64,000 nucleotides of DNA from Liolophura sinensis (lineage: Eukaryota; Mollusca; Polyplacophora; Chitonida; Chitonidae): the NCBI RefSeq assembly GCF_032854445.1, contig NC_088306.1, positions 12,395,386 through 12,459,385 on the forward strand. Direction: 5' to 3'. Every line of letters begins with the position of its first letter. Positions within the stretch are counted from its first letter, which is position 1. Both the position numbers and the translations under genes were made by a program. This document shows, one piece after another, positions 34,067-45,482 of the stretch. The notes under the pieces were generated by a model. That model saw only the letters and a list, made by a program, of their open reading frames with translations, made no database searches and was not told the DNA's origin.

Positions 34067-37000
34067 TTACAAAGACGCTGAACTCTGTAGCGGGAATTTC
34101 TCCGCCACTTTCTCGATGACCTTGATGAATGTATCCACGTCCTGAGCCCCCGAAAACACCCTTTGTCCGTTCATGTAGATACACGGCACACCTGGAGAAG
34201 AGAAACAGGTGAAATGTCGTGATAAATGCTCTTTGTGTTCTCACCCCCTGTCAGAATAGGCCCAGCTTCTACATGTACATGCATTGGTTGTCAGTTTCAA
34301 GGACCAAAGGGGACAGTAGACCTGTGTCAGTATACTGGTGTAATTCAGTAGGGTGCTCCAGTGACGCAGTACTACAGTCGGCATTAGGACGAGCGCTCTT
34401 CAAGGAAGTTCTAGTTGTTGACAAATAATGATGAAGCTACATTGAGGCTCGGACAAATCAACAGATAAAGCAATGTCATGTAAATTATATTTACTTCACC
34501 GTCAAAGCTTTACACAAAACCTAAAGCAGAATGATGAAAAATGGACTGATCGATGAAATTTGTGTGGAGAAAGCACAAATTGTTCATATTTATTTTCCAA
34601 AACCATTCGTCCTCGCTTCCATTCATTGCTTACCGGAGACTCCTTGTCTGGACCAGTCCTTTGCCCTCTCGTGTGTGTCCTCAATAGCGTTCTTGTCGCT
34701 CAGAAGAGCTTTCACTTCCGCTTTGTTCAATCCTGTGCGCCCAGCTATACCCACCAGAGCTCCGGTGTCCAAGAATATTCCGTCTGTAAAATAAGCCTAT
34801 GCAAAAAAGGAGAAAAAAATATGAAACAGATTTATATCTTACATATTATTTGCAAGAAAATGCTAGTTTACTTAGCATTGGTAGTAAAGCTACCAAAGAG
34901 CTCGCAGGTATGAGACACATGAATGCAAAACTTCATATAAAAAGCTCAATGCATAAAGAACTGAAATCGTGAATTTGGTTATTTACGGTATTTAACATGC
35001 TCACATAGCATCAGCGATGGAACATCCCCCTTGTGCAAATTTGTGCTCTATATACATGTAAAACTTCAGATAAATACATACAATAATATACAAGATACCA
35101 ACCTGACAATCTGTTTGACAGAGATTCTAATACATAATAAACTAAGTCAAGAATTCAGTAATTTGAGAGACTTAATATGTACCTGATCAACTATTGAATA
35201 TATCCCTCTCGTGCTATTGTGCTCTACATGTGTGCAAATCCTAAGCTCAACACATGCAGCACTTTTTGAGAAACCACCCCTTACACTTTGTTTAACGTTG
35301 ATTCTTGTACACAATACACTAAGTCAGGAATTCAGTAATTGACGGTACTTAATATGTACACACCAAATCAACGATGGAATATCCCCCTCCTGCTATTGTG
35401 CTCTACATGTGTGCAAACCCTGAGCCCATTATCTGCAGTACTTTTTAAGGTACCACCCCTAGCATTTTGTTTTCTCTCTTATTGGACGCCGACGTTCATG
35501 GTACGACATATGCTACGCCTGTACTTTATACAGGCGAGCAAAAAATGCATGAACTATTTAATTAATTTAATCTTCAGAAATTCAATCGGACATAATTTTT
35601 AATTTTCATTACATTGCGGAAGATACCTTAACCCATCCAGTCTAAATATCCAGTTGCACTGTCTTCTGTTTAAATAGTACTCGAATGAATAAGTTTACAC
35701 ATATTCCTAACATCAATATTTATACTCTGTGCTCTAAGTATCCATATCATCACTTTTTCAAATATTTTTATTACATCAACAAACACGGGGAACATGATGC
35801 TATTTTGTTTAAATAGCTCATTCTTTTACTTCCGGTTTCTCTTCCTTAAACCCCCGAGTTTCCGCTTACCTTATAGATTTCCTCCGCCACCCTGTTCTGG
35901 TACTTCCCTCCTTCCAGTTCCTTGGCGTATCGTAACAAGGTGTGGCCTTTCAAGGTGTTAGGTATCTTTGACGGCCTCTTTCTGAACTCTATCCCAACAC
36001 TGTGCCCAGCATCCTTTAACATCTTCACCCTGCAGATATCAAGGTGACCACTGTATGACCAGATCGTAACCCAAAATCACCCAATGATTTATCCTCACCC
36101 AATGATTTATCCTCACCCAATGATTTATCCTCACCCAATGATTTATCCAGCGATTTATCCTCCCCAGGGATTTATCCAATGATTTATCCTCACCCAATGA
36201 TTTATCCTCACCCAATGATTTATCCTCACCCAATGATTTATCCAATGATTTATCCAGTGATTTATCCTCACCCAATGATTTATTTCATTCATTCCAGTTT
36301 CCTGACCACCGCCATATATATCAGTGAAAATTTGTGAGAACAGCGTTACATGAAAAAAGCAGGCATGACTAAATAGGCCACTTAAAACTATACATAAATT
36401 TACTTTCATGTATTTTTTTTTACATTTTTGTGAAAAGAGTTAAAGGCGCTCAAACATTTGAATTCTAAGGAGGGCTTTATGGACCATACTATCAGATGTT
36501 AGCAACTCTGACGTCACAGGAAGTTTATCCAACTCTGATCACGATTCCGAAAGTTGGAATCACTCTTTTTACCGATGAGTAAAGGGTTACTGAAATAATG
36601 TTCCCAAAAATTTCTTTCCTTCGGTTGAACATCAGGGAAAAAAAAGGTGATTTCAAGTCAGAGTTCCTAGATACCGTTAGTATGGCTCATAAAGCCCACC
36701 ATACTATTCAAATATTTCAATGCCTTTCAACACTCTTTAAAAAAAAATTTGAAGAAATAAATGAAAGTATTTTTGCTCATAGTTTTCAGTTGTCTATGAT
36801 GAACCTTACTTCATATTTTAGCGTTCTTTTAATTTAAATAAAAATGAACTAAATTACTATAATATTTACTTTTTCATTGGAGTTCTCATCGATACGCTTG
36901 TCGTCCTGCTTATAAATGGAGGATACGTGATACATCCCAGATGAAGCCAACTCGACTCACTGAGTACATGACGTAATCTCATCAGTCAAAGCAGGCTAGT

Positions 37001-39199
37001 GGTCTGAACTTAAGCAATCTAAACGGTATGTCCCGATTAATGTATGAAATGATATGTTCATAGTTAAGACTAAATGATGAACTTACAGTGTGATGACGAA
37101 GGCTCTGTTTAACACGAACCTCTAAAAATATCTAAGCAATAGTTTGCTCTAAAAGCAATAGACCGTTTTTCCCCGGGCTCAATCCGGTTTACTCCTACCA
37201 TGATGCTGGCCTCCGTCGTATAAGTGAAATATTCTTGAGTATGATATAAAAAAACACCAGTCAAATAAATAATCAAAAGACGGTTTAATTGATGAATTAT
37301 GTGGCTACAGAAAGTTACAGAAATGCTGGACTCCAAAACAACCTATAACTATTTGGTGCAATTATGGAAACAATCCTTTACATGATGGTTTACTCCATCT
37401 TTTTGATGTCAGTGTCCAGTATGTGTGGATTTTTTCCCAGCGGGATTTCAGACTGGTGATCGTGAAGTCACAGCATTTTTTCCTGATCCTGAGCTAGGTA
37501 ACAGTTTAATCTTGATTAGGCATTATCCTCTATAAATATAGCACACATTCTAGAGATGAGTGAGTGAGTTCTTGGGGTTTAACATCGTACTCAACAATTT
37601 TTCGGTCATATGACGACGAAGGAATCCTTAGGGTGCATGTACGTGTAATGTGCCTCCTTGTTGCATTTCCACCGCTCTTTCATCTAGTGCTTCTTCACTG
37701 AGACGACTTACCGAAGGCAAGTAAGTCGCCCCGCCCGAGCCATTATACTGATACGGGCCAACCAGTCGTTGTACTATCCCCTTCATGCTGAACGCCAAGC
37801 GAGGAAGTTACAACTTCCTCTTTTAAAGTCTTAGGTGTGATTCGATCAAGGATTGATCCTTGATCTACTGGTCCCGATGCGAACGCTCTACCAACTGTGC
37901 TATCCAGGCCGGTTTTTCTAGAGATGAAAACTCACTGAAACTACCCCGGGTATCGAAGCAGCGACCTCAAAATCAGCATCAAATCGCCACCACTACATGT
38001 CAATAGTCACGGAGAATATGCATTACCACTGTTATCAGCAGAAATGATACAGCTCCCTAGCTGAATATATCAGATCCGTATTAATATCATTTAGAAAGTA
38101 GATATTTGACAATACACTCTCTAGAAATAGCGCGAAGCTATATATATAGAGAGTGTAAGCTCTAGTATATAAAACTGACATTTACCAATATGGTCATGAT
38201 AGAGATTCGCAGAAGTCGCCACGGGCCGATGGCACAATACGATTCTTGACAAAATTCGTAACTTCAGCGTGGTTTAGCGTCACCGATGTGCAAAATTGAT
38301 ATGTCTTTAACACAAACGACGTTCAGTTGCTTTTAGTTTGTGGGACATAACATTAAAATCAAGTTTCAAACATGCCAAAGTCAAAAGTGCATTCCTGGAA
38401 CCTGACACAGTCGTTTAATCTTGAAAGCTAACCCTGAGGCATCGGCATTTACAGAAATAAATCCGGGCGGATTAATTTCATATATACAAGTAAGAAAGAG
38501 TTTAGGCTTGTAGCATTATTCCGTGGACAACGATACAAATAGCAAATATTAGAGCAAAATAGATTAAAATCTATATGGGAAGGTCAAAAGATCAAAATGT
38601 CAGTACAGGGTTTAATACAAATAACAATGTATAAGAAGTGAGCTTTCCTTGGATTGTAGCATGCGGTTTTCACCCTCAAGATCCCCACGACTAGCCTAGA
38701 TTTTGCGCAGCACGGCCATGTAACTCAATGTACAGACGTAAACAAGGTACATTACTGCACCAACAATAGTCAGCTTTGGTAGACTAGGCCCTACCCACAC
38801 ACGCATGATTTGGACCTATATAGGCCCCGCCTGTGGATCTGAGCCACACGGACGGACAGATTACTTGTTGCACACAACAGAATTATGCTGGCATCATCAT
38901 TACAGCAAATGTAACTTTTTTGCCACCACCTATATGAATGATGTTATTTTATTTCCTGTAAAAAATGTTCTTTGTGTCTCGGCTTACCTGGGACTGTCAT
39001 CCGGGTACTTAGGGCTGGGTGTGCCCTCTGACGGGGTACTGGGTCGCAGAAGAAAGGGCTCCCATTGGACGCGAAACTCAAATTTGTCTTTGAGTTGCTC
39101 CACGGCTTGCTCCAGTCTCTTCTTAGCGACCCACCCCCATGGTCATATAATATCGCTGATAACGGTGACGTGGAACTCCGGCTTACCCCCTGACGACAT
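34067..39199 (-). CDS. DSBA/FrnE-like thioredoxin-fold selenoprotein
   Basis: Four exons join in phase: 39199-38988, 36029-35870, 34796-34634 and 34191-34067 (stop TAA 34067-34069), giving 219 residues. Donors are GTAAGC, GTAAGC and GTAAGC; acceptors end CTGCAG, GCATAG and CTCCAG. Start is ATGTCGTCAGGG at 39199. Residues 10-28 read HVTVISDII-[TGA]-PWGWVAKKR: TGA at 39143-39145 is codon 19, where DSBA-family proteins have the first Cys of CPWC, and the second Cys is Gly (U-P-W-G). Later family marks are KIPNTLKGHTLLRYAKE, KAYFTDGIF, AGRTGLNKAEV, GVPC with the cis-Pro at 181, and MNGQRVFSGAQ near the C-terminus. No signal peptide is seen, so it is probably cytosolic. Length is normal for the family. 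With Sec it should act as a thiol/selenol redox enzyme; substrate unknown. Alternative: a pseudogene with one nonsense change, made unlikely by intact splice sites, no other lesion and the SECIS-like hairpin downstream. Confidence 0.85.
35000..35545. repeat. About 179-bp tandem repeat, three copies, in intron 2 of the selenoprotein gene
   Basis: TGCTATTGTGCTCTACATGT recurs at 35212 and 35391, with an older copy at about 35033 (GTGCTCTATATACATGTAAA). Neighbouring AACACTAAGTCAGGAATTCAG-type and GGAATATCCCCCTC-type segments recur at the same spacing. Confidence 0.8.
36065..36292. repeat. 18-bp minisatellite (ATTTATCCTCACCCAATG)n at an intron end
   Basis: About 12 units, some shortened to ATTTATCCAATG. 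It sits in intron 1 of the selenoprotein gene and begins only about 35 nt upstream of the splice acceptor at 36030, where a branch point would normally lie. The two repetitive minus-strand frames (DKSLGE and NHWVRI repeats) are products of the 18-bp period. Confidence 0.92.
37165..37278 (+). mobile_element. SINE family 1, 5'-truncated
   Basis: CCCCGGGCTCAATCCGGTTT to CGTCGTATAAGTGAAATATTC and the tail CACCAGTCAAATAAATAATC, in plus orientation within intron 1 of the selenoprotein gene. Confidence 0.82.
37560..37917 (-). mobile_element. SINE family 2, full length with tRNA-like head
   Basis: Minus strand begins GGCCTGGATAGCACAGTTGG-TAGAGCG (A-box-like) and has GATCGAATCACACC (B-box-like). The body contains CCTCGCTTGGCGTTCAGCAT and the tail GTTAAACCCCAAGAACTCACTCACTCA. 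It lies in intron 1 of the selenoprotein gene. Confidence 0.85.
39143..39145 (-). other. In-frame TGA, predicted selenocysteine codon (Sec19)
   Basis: The triplet sits between ATTATA and CCATGGGGGTGG in the first exon of the DSBA-like gene, at the catalytic position of the CxxC motif. Reading through it restores 200 further residues over three more exons. Confidence 0.8.
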
Positions 39200-39924
39200 G
39201 TTGACACCTTCGAGATTCGAACTGCTGGCTATAGCCAACGCCTATAGGTACCGCTCCGAGATGAACAAGTCTTTCCCGATTTTCGCAGCTATGTTGTTGA
39301 TGTCGGAGGAAAAAGATGCTATGTCACGGTGATCGATAAGAGAGGCTCTGGATGATAGAAATCGATTACCGAGGTACGTGGTACGCTAAAATAACGCTAC
39401 AACATCAATAACTAAATGATGCTGCTTACAGTCTCCGCGAAGTGCTGATTTTTGAAGCTATGTATAGGCCAACGTTACACTGGCGCCTTTTGTCTCAAAC
39501 TTTGTTTCTTCAACTCATAAACCAACTCAACCATATCATCAGAGCAAGGTTGATGGTTTAAGCCATGGATTAATGGCCTGGATTAATGGCGAATGGCACC
39601 GTTCTCGTCCTCTCGTACCATTCGCGCCCGAACAGTGACCGCTCTCGTCCCCTCATCCTGCGACACCGTGGGTTGAGGCCCGCGGCGCGAGGACGTAGCA
39701 AATCGTGCGCGAATGATACGGATCGGGGACGAGGACGCGATCTGCGTCGTCCTCGTGCCGCGACCACATGATGTAGGCCTAAGCGCATTAGATTAATAGA
39801 ATAATCTCGAGCGCAGCCCGCTGAAATAATTGACATGTGTTTGTTTGGGACATTCTTAGACCTTGGACTACGCCACGAAATGGACAGACCTCTCCTGTTT
39901 TATACACACGGGGGCAGATATGAC

Positions 39925-40039
39925 AGCAGCCTGCGGATGTTAGTGGATTTCTCCCGGGCTCTGCCCGGTTTTCTCCCACTATAATGATGGCCACCGTCGT
40001 ATAAGTGAAATATTCTTGAGCACGGCGTCAAACACAGTA

Positions 40040-40068
<29 letters not shown>
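39925..40068 (+). mobile_element. SINE family 1, 5'-truncated
   Basis: GCCTGCGGATGTTAGTGGAT through CCCACTATAATGATGGCCAC to the (AAAT)n tail AAATAAATAAATAAATAAAT. Plus orientation, within the second foldback element. Confidence 0.82.
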
Positions 40069-40070
<2 letters not shown>

Positions 40071-40661
40071 CGACGGGACAACATAGGATGGCCCCTGAGC
40101 TACAGCTATGATATAGCTGTGTGTGTACATGCGTGCATTGTTCGCTTGAGGTTTGTGGTCAATATTTTCATCTGACTACAGCAGCACGCCAGTTCCGAAG
40201 TAAACATATTGATCACACGATGTTTCTCGTCTTCCGCCGTTCATTCAGTTTCACTGACGAGGAACACTAGTACAGAATTTACTGAATTGCATGTACTCTG
40301 ATCCCATGAACGTCCCCTCTCAGCACTGATTGCCACTCATGATGCAGTCTTTTTCCTGCACCTTTCTTTATCCTCCCATATCTATGTAATATATATCCAT
40401 TCATGTCTATGTGTCTGTATGATATTTTCCGACTGCACCTACGATGTATGTTAATAAAATGAGACAAGCCCAGAATCATAATGTTTACAAACAAACGGTA
40501 ACGATTTTTTCTCTCGCTATTTTTTAACATGGAATGAAATATGATCACTTTATTGGGTTCATTGCATTGTCCTAGGGATGTAGATTGCATATCACAGGCC
40601 CACTTCCGAGCTCTAAGCGAAATGAACGTGTCATCGTGTGTAACTTATATCTAACGTGATG

Positions 40662-40995
40662 GAGAGTGAATGAGTGAGTGCTTGGGGTTTAACGTCGCAC
40701 TTAATAATTTTTCAGTCATATGACGACGAAGGAATCCTTAGGGTACATGTAGTATGCCTCCTTGTTGCAGGACGGATTTCAATCGCTCTTTTATGTAGTG
40801 CTGCTCCACTGAGACGTCTTACCAAAGGCAAGCAAGTCACCTCACCCGAGCCATTATACTGATACGGGTCAACCAGTCGTTGCACCATCCCCTTCATGCT
40901 GAACGCCAAGCGAGGAAGTTACAACTTCCTCTTTCAAGGTCTTAGGTGTGACTCGACCCAGGATTGACCCTGGATCTACCGCCTCCCGGTAGACG
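40662..40995 (-). mobile_element. SINE family 2 copy
   Basis: Starts (right to left) near the GGTAGATCCAGGGTCAATCC-TGGGTCGAGTCACACC B-box-like segment and ends in the tail GACGTTAAACCCCAAGCACTCACTCATTCA. Nearly parallel to the copy at 37.56-37.92 kb. Confidence 0.83.
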
Positions 40996-41794
40996 TAAAC
41001 GTAATGGAGACACAGGAAACTCCTGGCTACATGAGGTGGTTGGAAGTCTGGCTTCTAACTAGTGAATCACTATGGGATTAGAAAATAAAAGTTCAAGGTT
41101 TAAGAATGACCCCGACAAACACATCTCAATTTTTGTCAGCGGGCTGCGCTCCAGATAACTACTATGGATCTATAGCACATAGCCCTTCATCACGTGGTCG
41201 CGTCGCGCGGCACGAGGACGAAGTAATCGCGCGCGAACGGTATCGTCCTCGCCCACTCGTATCGCGCCCCACGGGCCGCACAAGCGGCATGAGAACGGTA
41301 CTATTCGTACGCAATTTGCCCCGTCCTCGTGCCGCCGGCCTTGGAGAGAGACATTTTCATCCGGCATAGCTGATTAGCTGATATATTTACTACTTAGAAA
41401 ACTGGCTTGTCTCAAGCTTTTAATATCATTAAAAAATACTTATTAAATTACGATAAAAAATTGTTAATGTAAAATTTGGCATTCGTGTCGGGAAGACTGT
41501 GCCTCCTCATTTTCGTTATTTGGTTGTACAGATAATATACATCTACACTGGCTGAACTGCATGTCAAAGACGCCGAGGGTAGATGAGGAGGGAAAGGGTA
41601 GACATCTTAGCCAAGAGGCTGGCTCATCCAACCTCTTCACAGTCTCCCAGACGAACAATCCCATTTCCGCAAGCTTACCATTTGAGACGAGATCAGGCAA
41701 AGATTTACCCGGTTCAACTCATAAGTGCATATATCTGCTATACACCGTGTTCCGTTCTGATATACTTGAACATTCACGAAGAACAATGAATTGA

Positions 41795-42060
41795 GGTCTG
41801 CGTGGCCGAGAGAATTAGCACGCAAGCACGGCGCGATGACAAAGGAGACTCCCACCAATGTGGTCGCTGTGAGTTCAATTCCAGTTCATGCTGGCTTCCT
41901 CTCCGGCCGTACGTGAGAAGGTCCGTCAGCAACCTGCGGATGGTCGTGGGTTTTCCCAGGGCACTGCCCAGTTTCGTCCCACCATACTGCTGGCCGCCGT
42001 CGTATAAGTGAAATATTCTTCAGTATGGCATAAAACACTCTATCAAATAAATAAAATTAA
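41795..42060 (+). mobile_element. SINE family 1, near full length
   Basis: Begins GTCTGCGTGGCCGAGAGAAT (A-box region) and contains TCGCTGTGAGTTCAATTCC (B-box-like). It continues through GGATGGTCGTGGGTTTTCCC and CGTCGTATAAGTGAAATATTC to AAATAAATAAAATTAATAAA. Plus orientation. Confidence 0.85.
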
Positions 42061-42224
42061 TAAAGCAATAGAAGGTCGGACCCAGTGCCAACGTATTTAC
42101 AGTGCCCGAAAATGAATACAGAAGGATTACCGAGTTATGGTGCACTCTTTATTTGTTCATGGCTTATGTCTTACAAAAGCATTCAGAATAAAACGCTGAC
42201 TGAGAAAAATTCACATGAATCCGT

Positions 42225-42312
42225 TTTTCACTGGTTACGTGTGACCATTTGTCAATTATTACACTGTCGTTGCTGCTCTGGGTTTACTCTCCGTGCTGTA
42301 ATTGTTCTATTA
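42225..42312. repeat. Dispersed foldback-repeat arm (inverted)
   Basis: GTGACCATTTGTCAATTATT, ACACTGTCGTTGCTGCTCTG and GGTTTACTCTCCGTGCTGTAA are the reverse complement of the arm seen at 12.86, 15.63 and 56.25 kb. Confidence 0.68.
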
Positions 42313-42487
42313 CACTTATTTATTACGTGTATGGGTAAAGTTAATAGATGAGGAAAACCTGGCCGATGAACTGCTGTACCTGGCAAATATTTAGTCATAA
42401 AGTAGCGGGTGCTTAATTTGAACACAATCTCATATTAGCGAAAATTTCCATTTTGTTTGGTGAACGTATTAAAGGACCTGGTGTGGT

Positions 42488-42600
42488 CTTAAAGGGTTAG
42501 TGTCCAGAATAGTTGTTTATTCATAATTAGCTCCCCCTGTATACAGTGTTAAAATGAGTGTGAGAATATATTAGAAAAAGTACAGTAATTTGAGTAATAT
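42488..42600. repeat. Dispersed repeat copy B (GGGTTAGTGTCCAGA)
   Basis: Resembles the segment at 29595-29720 in the same orientation (TTATTCATAATTAG, GTGTTAAAATGAG). The function or element type is unknown. Confidence 0.6.
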
Positions 42601-43533
42601 GGCATTAAAATCACTAGATGATGGGGCTGGGTTTATGAATTTTCCCCGCCAACACTCGGTAATCTCCGCCGAATGACGTCACACAAGTCCAACCTGTTCG
42701 TGAGTCCAAAAGTTATGAATTGTCAGAGCTTCGCCATTTAGTTCAGTACTTCTCCACGAAATGGTTTGCTGTTCTGCATAAGTTTGTGAAAATAGGTCAT
42801 CGAAGAACCCTAGAGTTTTTTTACGTTTCTAGACGATTTGGCCCTCGGGAAAACGAGAATTCACGACACAAGACAAAAGGGTTTTTACCCACCAAACACA
42901 GCTAAATCTTTGTCGGGTTGGTAGGAGATGAGATAAACAATTCTGGGGGCAGCTAAATTTTAACAGCAGGGAAGAAAAAGTAGGCTTGAAATATATGCAT
43001 GTAGACTCTGGCGATAAGGATTGGTGGGTGTAAAACAAAATGAATGTCCATTCGTCGTTAGTTTGATCAATCTTCGGGATGCCGGTAAAATGAGAGAAGT
43101 AGACACAACCGCATTATGGCTTCCAATGACTGTCACTTTGATACACACTATCCCGTTGGTTGGCCATCTATAACGTCATCCGCTGAGTTTTAAAAGGGCG
43201 GCTGGCTAGAGGTCGCCTAGGGGAGTAAATCTATTGTTTTTGGTTGATTGAAAGTCATGAACTCAGAGGCCCTCCTGTTAAACAGGTTGTAATCTTTATA
43301 CTTTAGGCAAGTAGCTAATACAAGGATACAAATCCTTTAAGGCCACTTCTTTCTTCAGTTATGTTTTGTTTATTTATATATGAAATAATAAATGTTCTGG
43401 ACAAAAATCGAAAAACGGTATCAGACCCCAGTCACTCTGAAACACCATCTTTGCATTAGACACTGTAGAGAGGGGAATATCACTGCACCACAAATGTAAC
43501 TTTCTGAAAAATCCTTTAGCTATGCACCTATCA

Positions 43534-43647
<114 letters not shown>

Positions 43648-43981
43648 GCAGAGCGGAAGTGAAAGGCTGAAAGTGACATTTTCTTCTCCTTTAAGCGAGC
43701 CTTAAGTCACGAATACACCTTATTACGCGATCGTTGCATTGATTTCAACAGGCTTTGTACTGGGATATTTCTAGGGTGTTTGTCGGGTATGTTTTTCCCT
43801 TGTCCATAAGTCAGTTACTGAATCCGTAAGCCCTCTAATGTAGAAGAAGTGACCTAAAGTGTAAGCCTCTTATCTGAACGGCCATCGCCGGGGTTAAGGG
43901 TCAGACTCCATTATACAAGACTGTAGTCTGTGCATGTCAGCATGCTCTTAACAAAATGAATCGTATAAAGCCAACGTTTAG

Positions 43982-44419
43982 TTCGTGGACACTGAGATCT
44001 GGTTAGACAACTTCATTGACATGCTCCATGGTTCTCAACGACATGTTTTCCATCAGTTATTTAACCAACACAACCTGGATGGAACTGTCCAAGCGTATCG
44101 TGATTGTATCTGGGTATATTTCAGTGTGTGATTCTTAGATACGCTTTAGTGATGCGTACAAATCCATGACCTCCCAGACAAGTTAGGTTCTCACCTTGAA
44201 AACACATCACACGGGTTTGTTAATAAATATAAAAAAAGGCTGAAAGAAAAACTCACCAACCTTGACCATTTAACCTGGAAAGACACAAGTACTTTCGTCA
44301 GAGTGGAACGACCGGTACGTATTTATTTGACTTGCTATGTGCTGTTCATACAAGAGGCCATCATATATCAAGGTCCAGCCTATACTCTGAAAAAGACTCG
44401 TGAAAACACTAAATACTAA
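43982..44419 (+). pseudogene. Unrecognised coding-like segment with a frame break
   Basis: Frame at 43982-44113 encodes 44 residues (FVDTEIWLDNFIDML, then HQLFNQHNLDGTVQAYRDC), preceded by a possible acceptor TTTAG and followed by a possible donor GTATAT. A second open frame, 44153-44419, encodes about 88 residues (DLPDKLGSHLENTSHGF, YKKRLKEKLTNLDHLTWKD, FIQEAIIYQGPAYTLKK) to TAA 44417. The two do not join in phase with the splice sites I can see, and neither starts with Met. A third short frame near 44725-44842 (RVTDSVLHHKTVDFQKS) may belong. Codon content looks protein-like, but I recognise no family. It could be a decayed gene or a set of exons whose junctions I missed. Confidence 0.35.
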
Positions 44420-44820
44420 TAACATGGTTTGGAAAAGAATGCCCAAAATATGTCAAAGGACGTAGGGAAATGACCAGCAGAGAAAGCTGGGAATGACCTG
44501 CTGTGAATAGCGATTACCAAGTGACAAAATAATTGTCAAACACAGCCTAGCAAAGTGGGTTTTACCCTATATTTATTAATCACTTATGTGTCTAATCGAT
44601 ACACTGAACAGCTTAGCGTAATAAATAAACAAAGTTACCCCAAAGAAATTCATTTTGACGATTTCTCAAAATTTATAATACATTTGCTTATTTTTTTATG
44701 CTAAGTGGATCAGTGGATCAACTAGATTCTGGTCGACGCTCCGAGTCACCGACTCCGTTCTTCATCACAAGACAGTGGACTTCCAGAAAAGTTACAAACA
44801 ACTAACCAAGCCTGAGATCA

Positions 44821-45192
44821 TCAAAATGAATTACTTTGCTTATTAATCATTTTGTTTATTAGTAGGTGATTCGTTCTATTCAACGTCACACGACTCACAC
44901 AGCGTTCTATATACGGGAAAATATAATTCCAATGGACCTGGATGGTGCTCGGGCCAGGGTGGGATGCGGCTAGTTGTTTAGCTCTAGATATGTCAACACA
45001 CAACATATATATTCCAAAGCGAATATGGTCTGCAAGATTTCGTAAGAGTTCGTAAGAGTTCGCAAAGGTAACCAGATTTGAAACTGTCTCGGATGATAAG
45101 GACTCATTTCTTGAAAATATATCTGAGAAAAACACATTTCTCCACAACGAAAGGTGACCTGATGACTTTCTGTGAAGTGTCTTGTTAAACAA
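44821..45192 (-). other. 123-codon open frame, unrecognised
   Basis: The frame encodes MFNKTLHRKSSGHLSLWR and later SYELLRNLADHIRFGIYML. It overlaps the end of the plus-strand coding-like segment and has no domain or splice context that I recognise. It may be a chance frame. Confidence 0.15.
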
Positions 45193-45239
45193 GTCAGATT
45201 AATAAATCATTTAGTTTGGTCCAAGTTTGACTCATGAGT

Positions 45240-45472
45240 CATTGAAGTGTCATGCCGAAGACACCAGACATGACACTCGACCCAGTCACATTATACTGAC
45301 ACCGGACCAATCAGTCCTGTTTCCTTGCTCTAACTTCTCAGTACGGAGCGCCAAGCGAGGCTGCAAAAATACCATTTATTAAAGTCTTTGGTATGACCCG
45401 AACCAGGTTTGATCGGGGTTTCCCAACTTCGACGGGGACGCTCTGACCATTAGGCCACCGACGCGGTCAGAT
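45240..45472 (-). mobile_element. tRNA-derived SINE (variant family)
   Basis: Minus strand begins GACCGCGTCGGTGGCCTAATGG-TCAGAGCG (A-box-like), has GGTTCGGGTCATACC (B-box-like), and a body with CCTCGCTTGGCGCTCCGTAC. It pairs with the plus-oriented copy at 30.8-31.0 kb. Confidence 0.78.
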
Positions 45473-45482
45473 CGATATGATT

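Larger units (their letters stand above)
39590..41345. mobile_element. Second foldback element, arms about 39590-39870 and 41090-41345
   Basis: Left arm GTCCTCGTGCCGCGACCACA-TGATGTAGG ... GACATTCTTAGACCTTGG and right arm CAAGGTTTAAGAATGACCCC ... CATCACGTGGTCGCG are inverted copies of the same CpG-rich arm as at 23.57-24.72 kb. The central sequence AATCGACGGGACAACA...CTGAGCTACAGCTATGAT (about 40070-40140) also matches the loop of that first element. Family-1 and family-2 SINEs (39.92-40.07, 40.66-40.99 kb) have landed inside. Coordinates of arm ends are approximate. Confidence 0.78.

Noticed and set aside
36039-36409. DKSLGE / NHWVRI repeat frames
   Set aside because: Produced by the 18-bp minisatellite in intron 1 of the selenoprotein gene.
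38805-39332. 175-codon plus-strand open frame
   Set aside because: It is antisense to exon 1 of the DSBA-like gene. The minus strand has the domain, the splice donor and the in-phase continuation.
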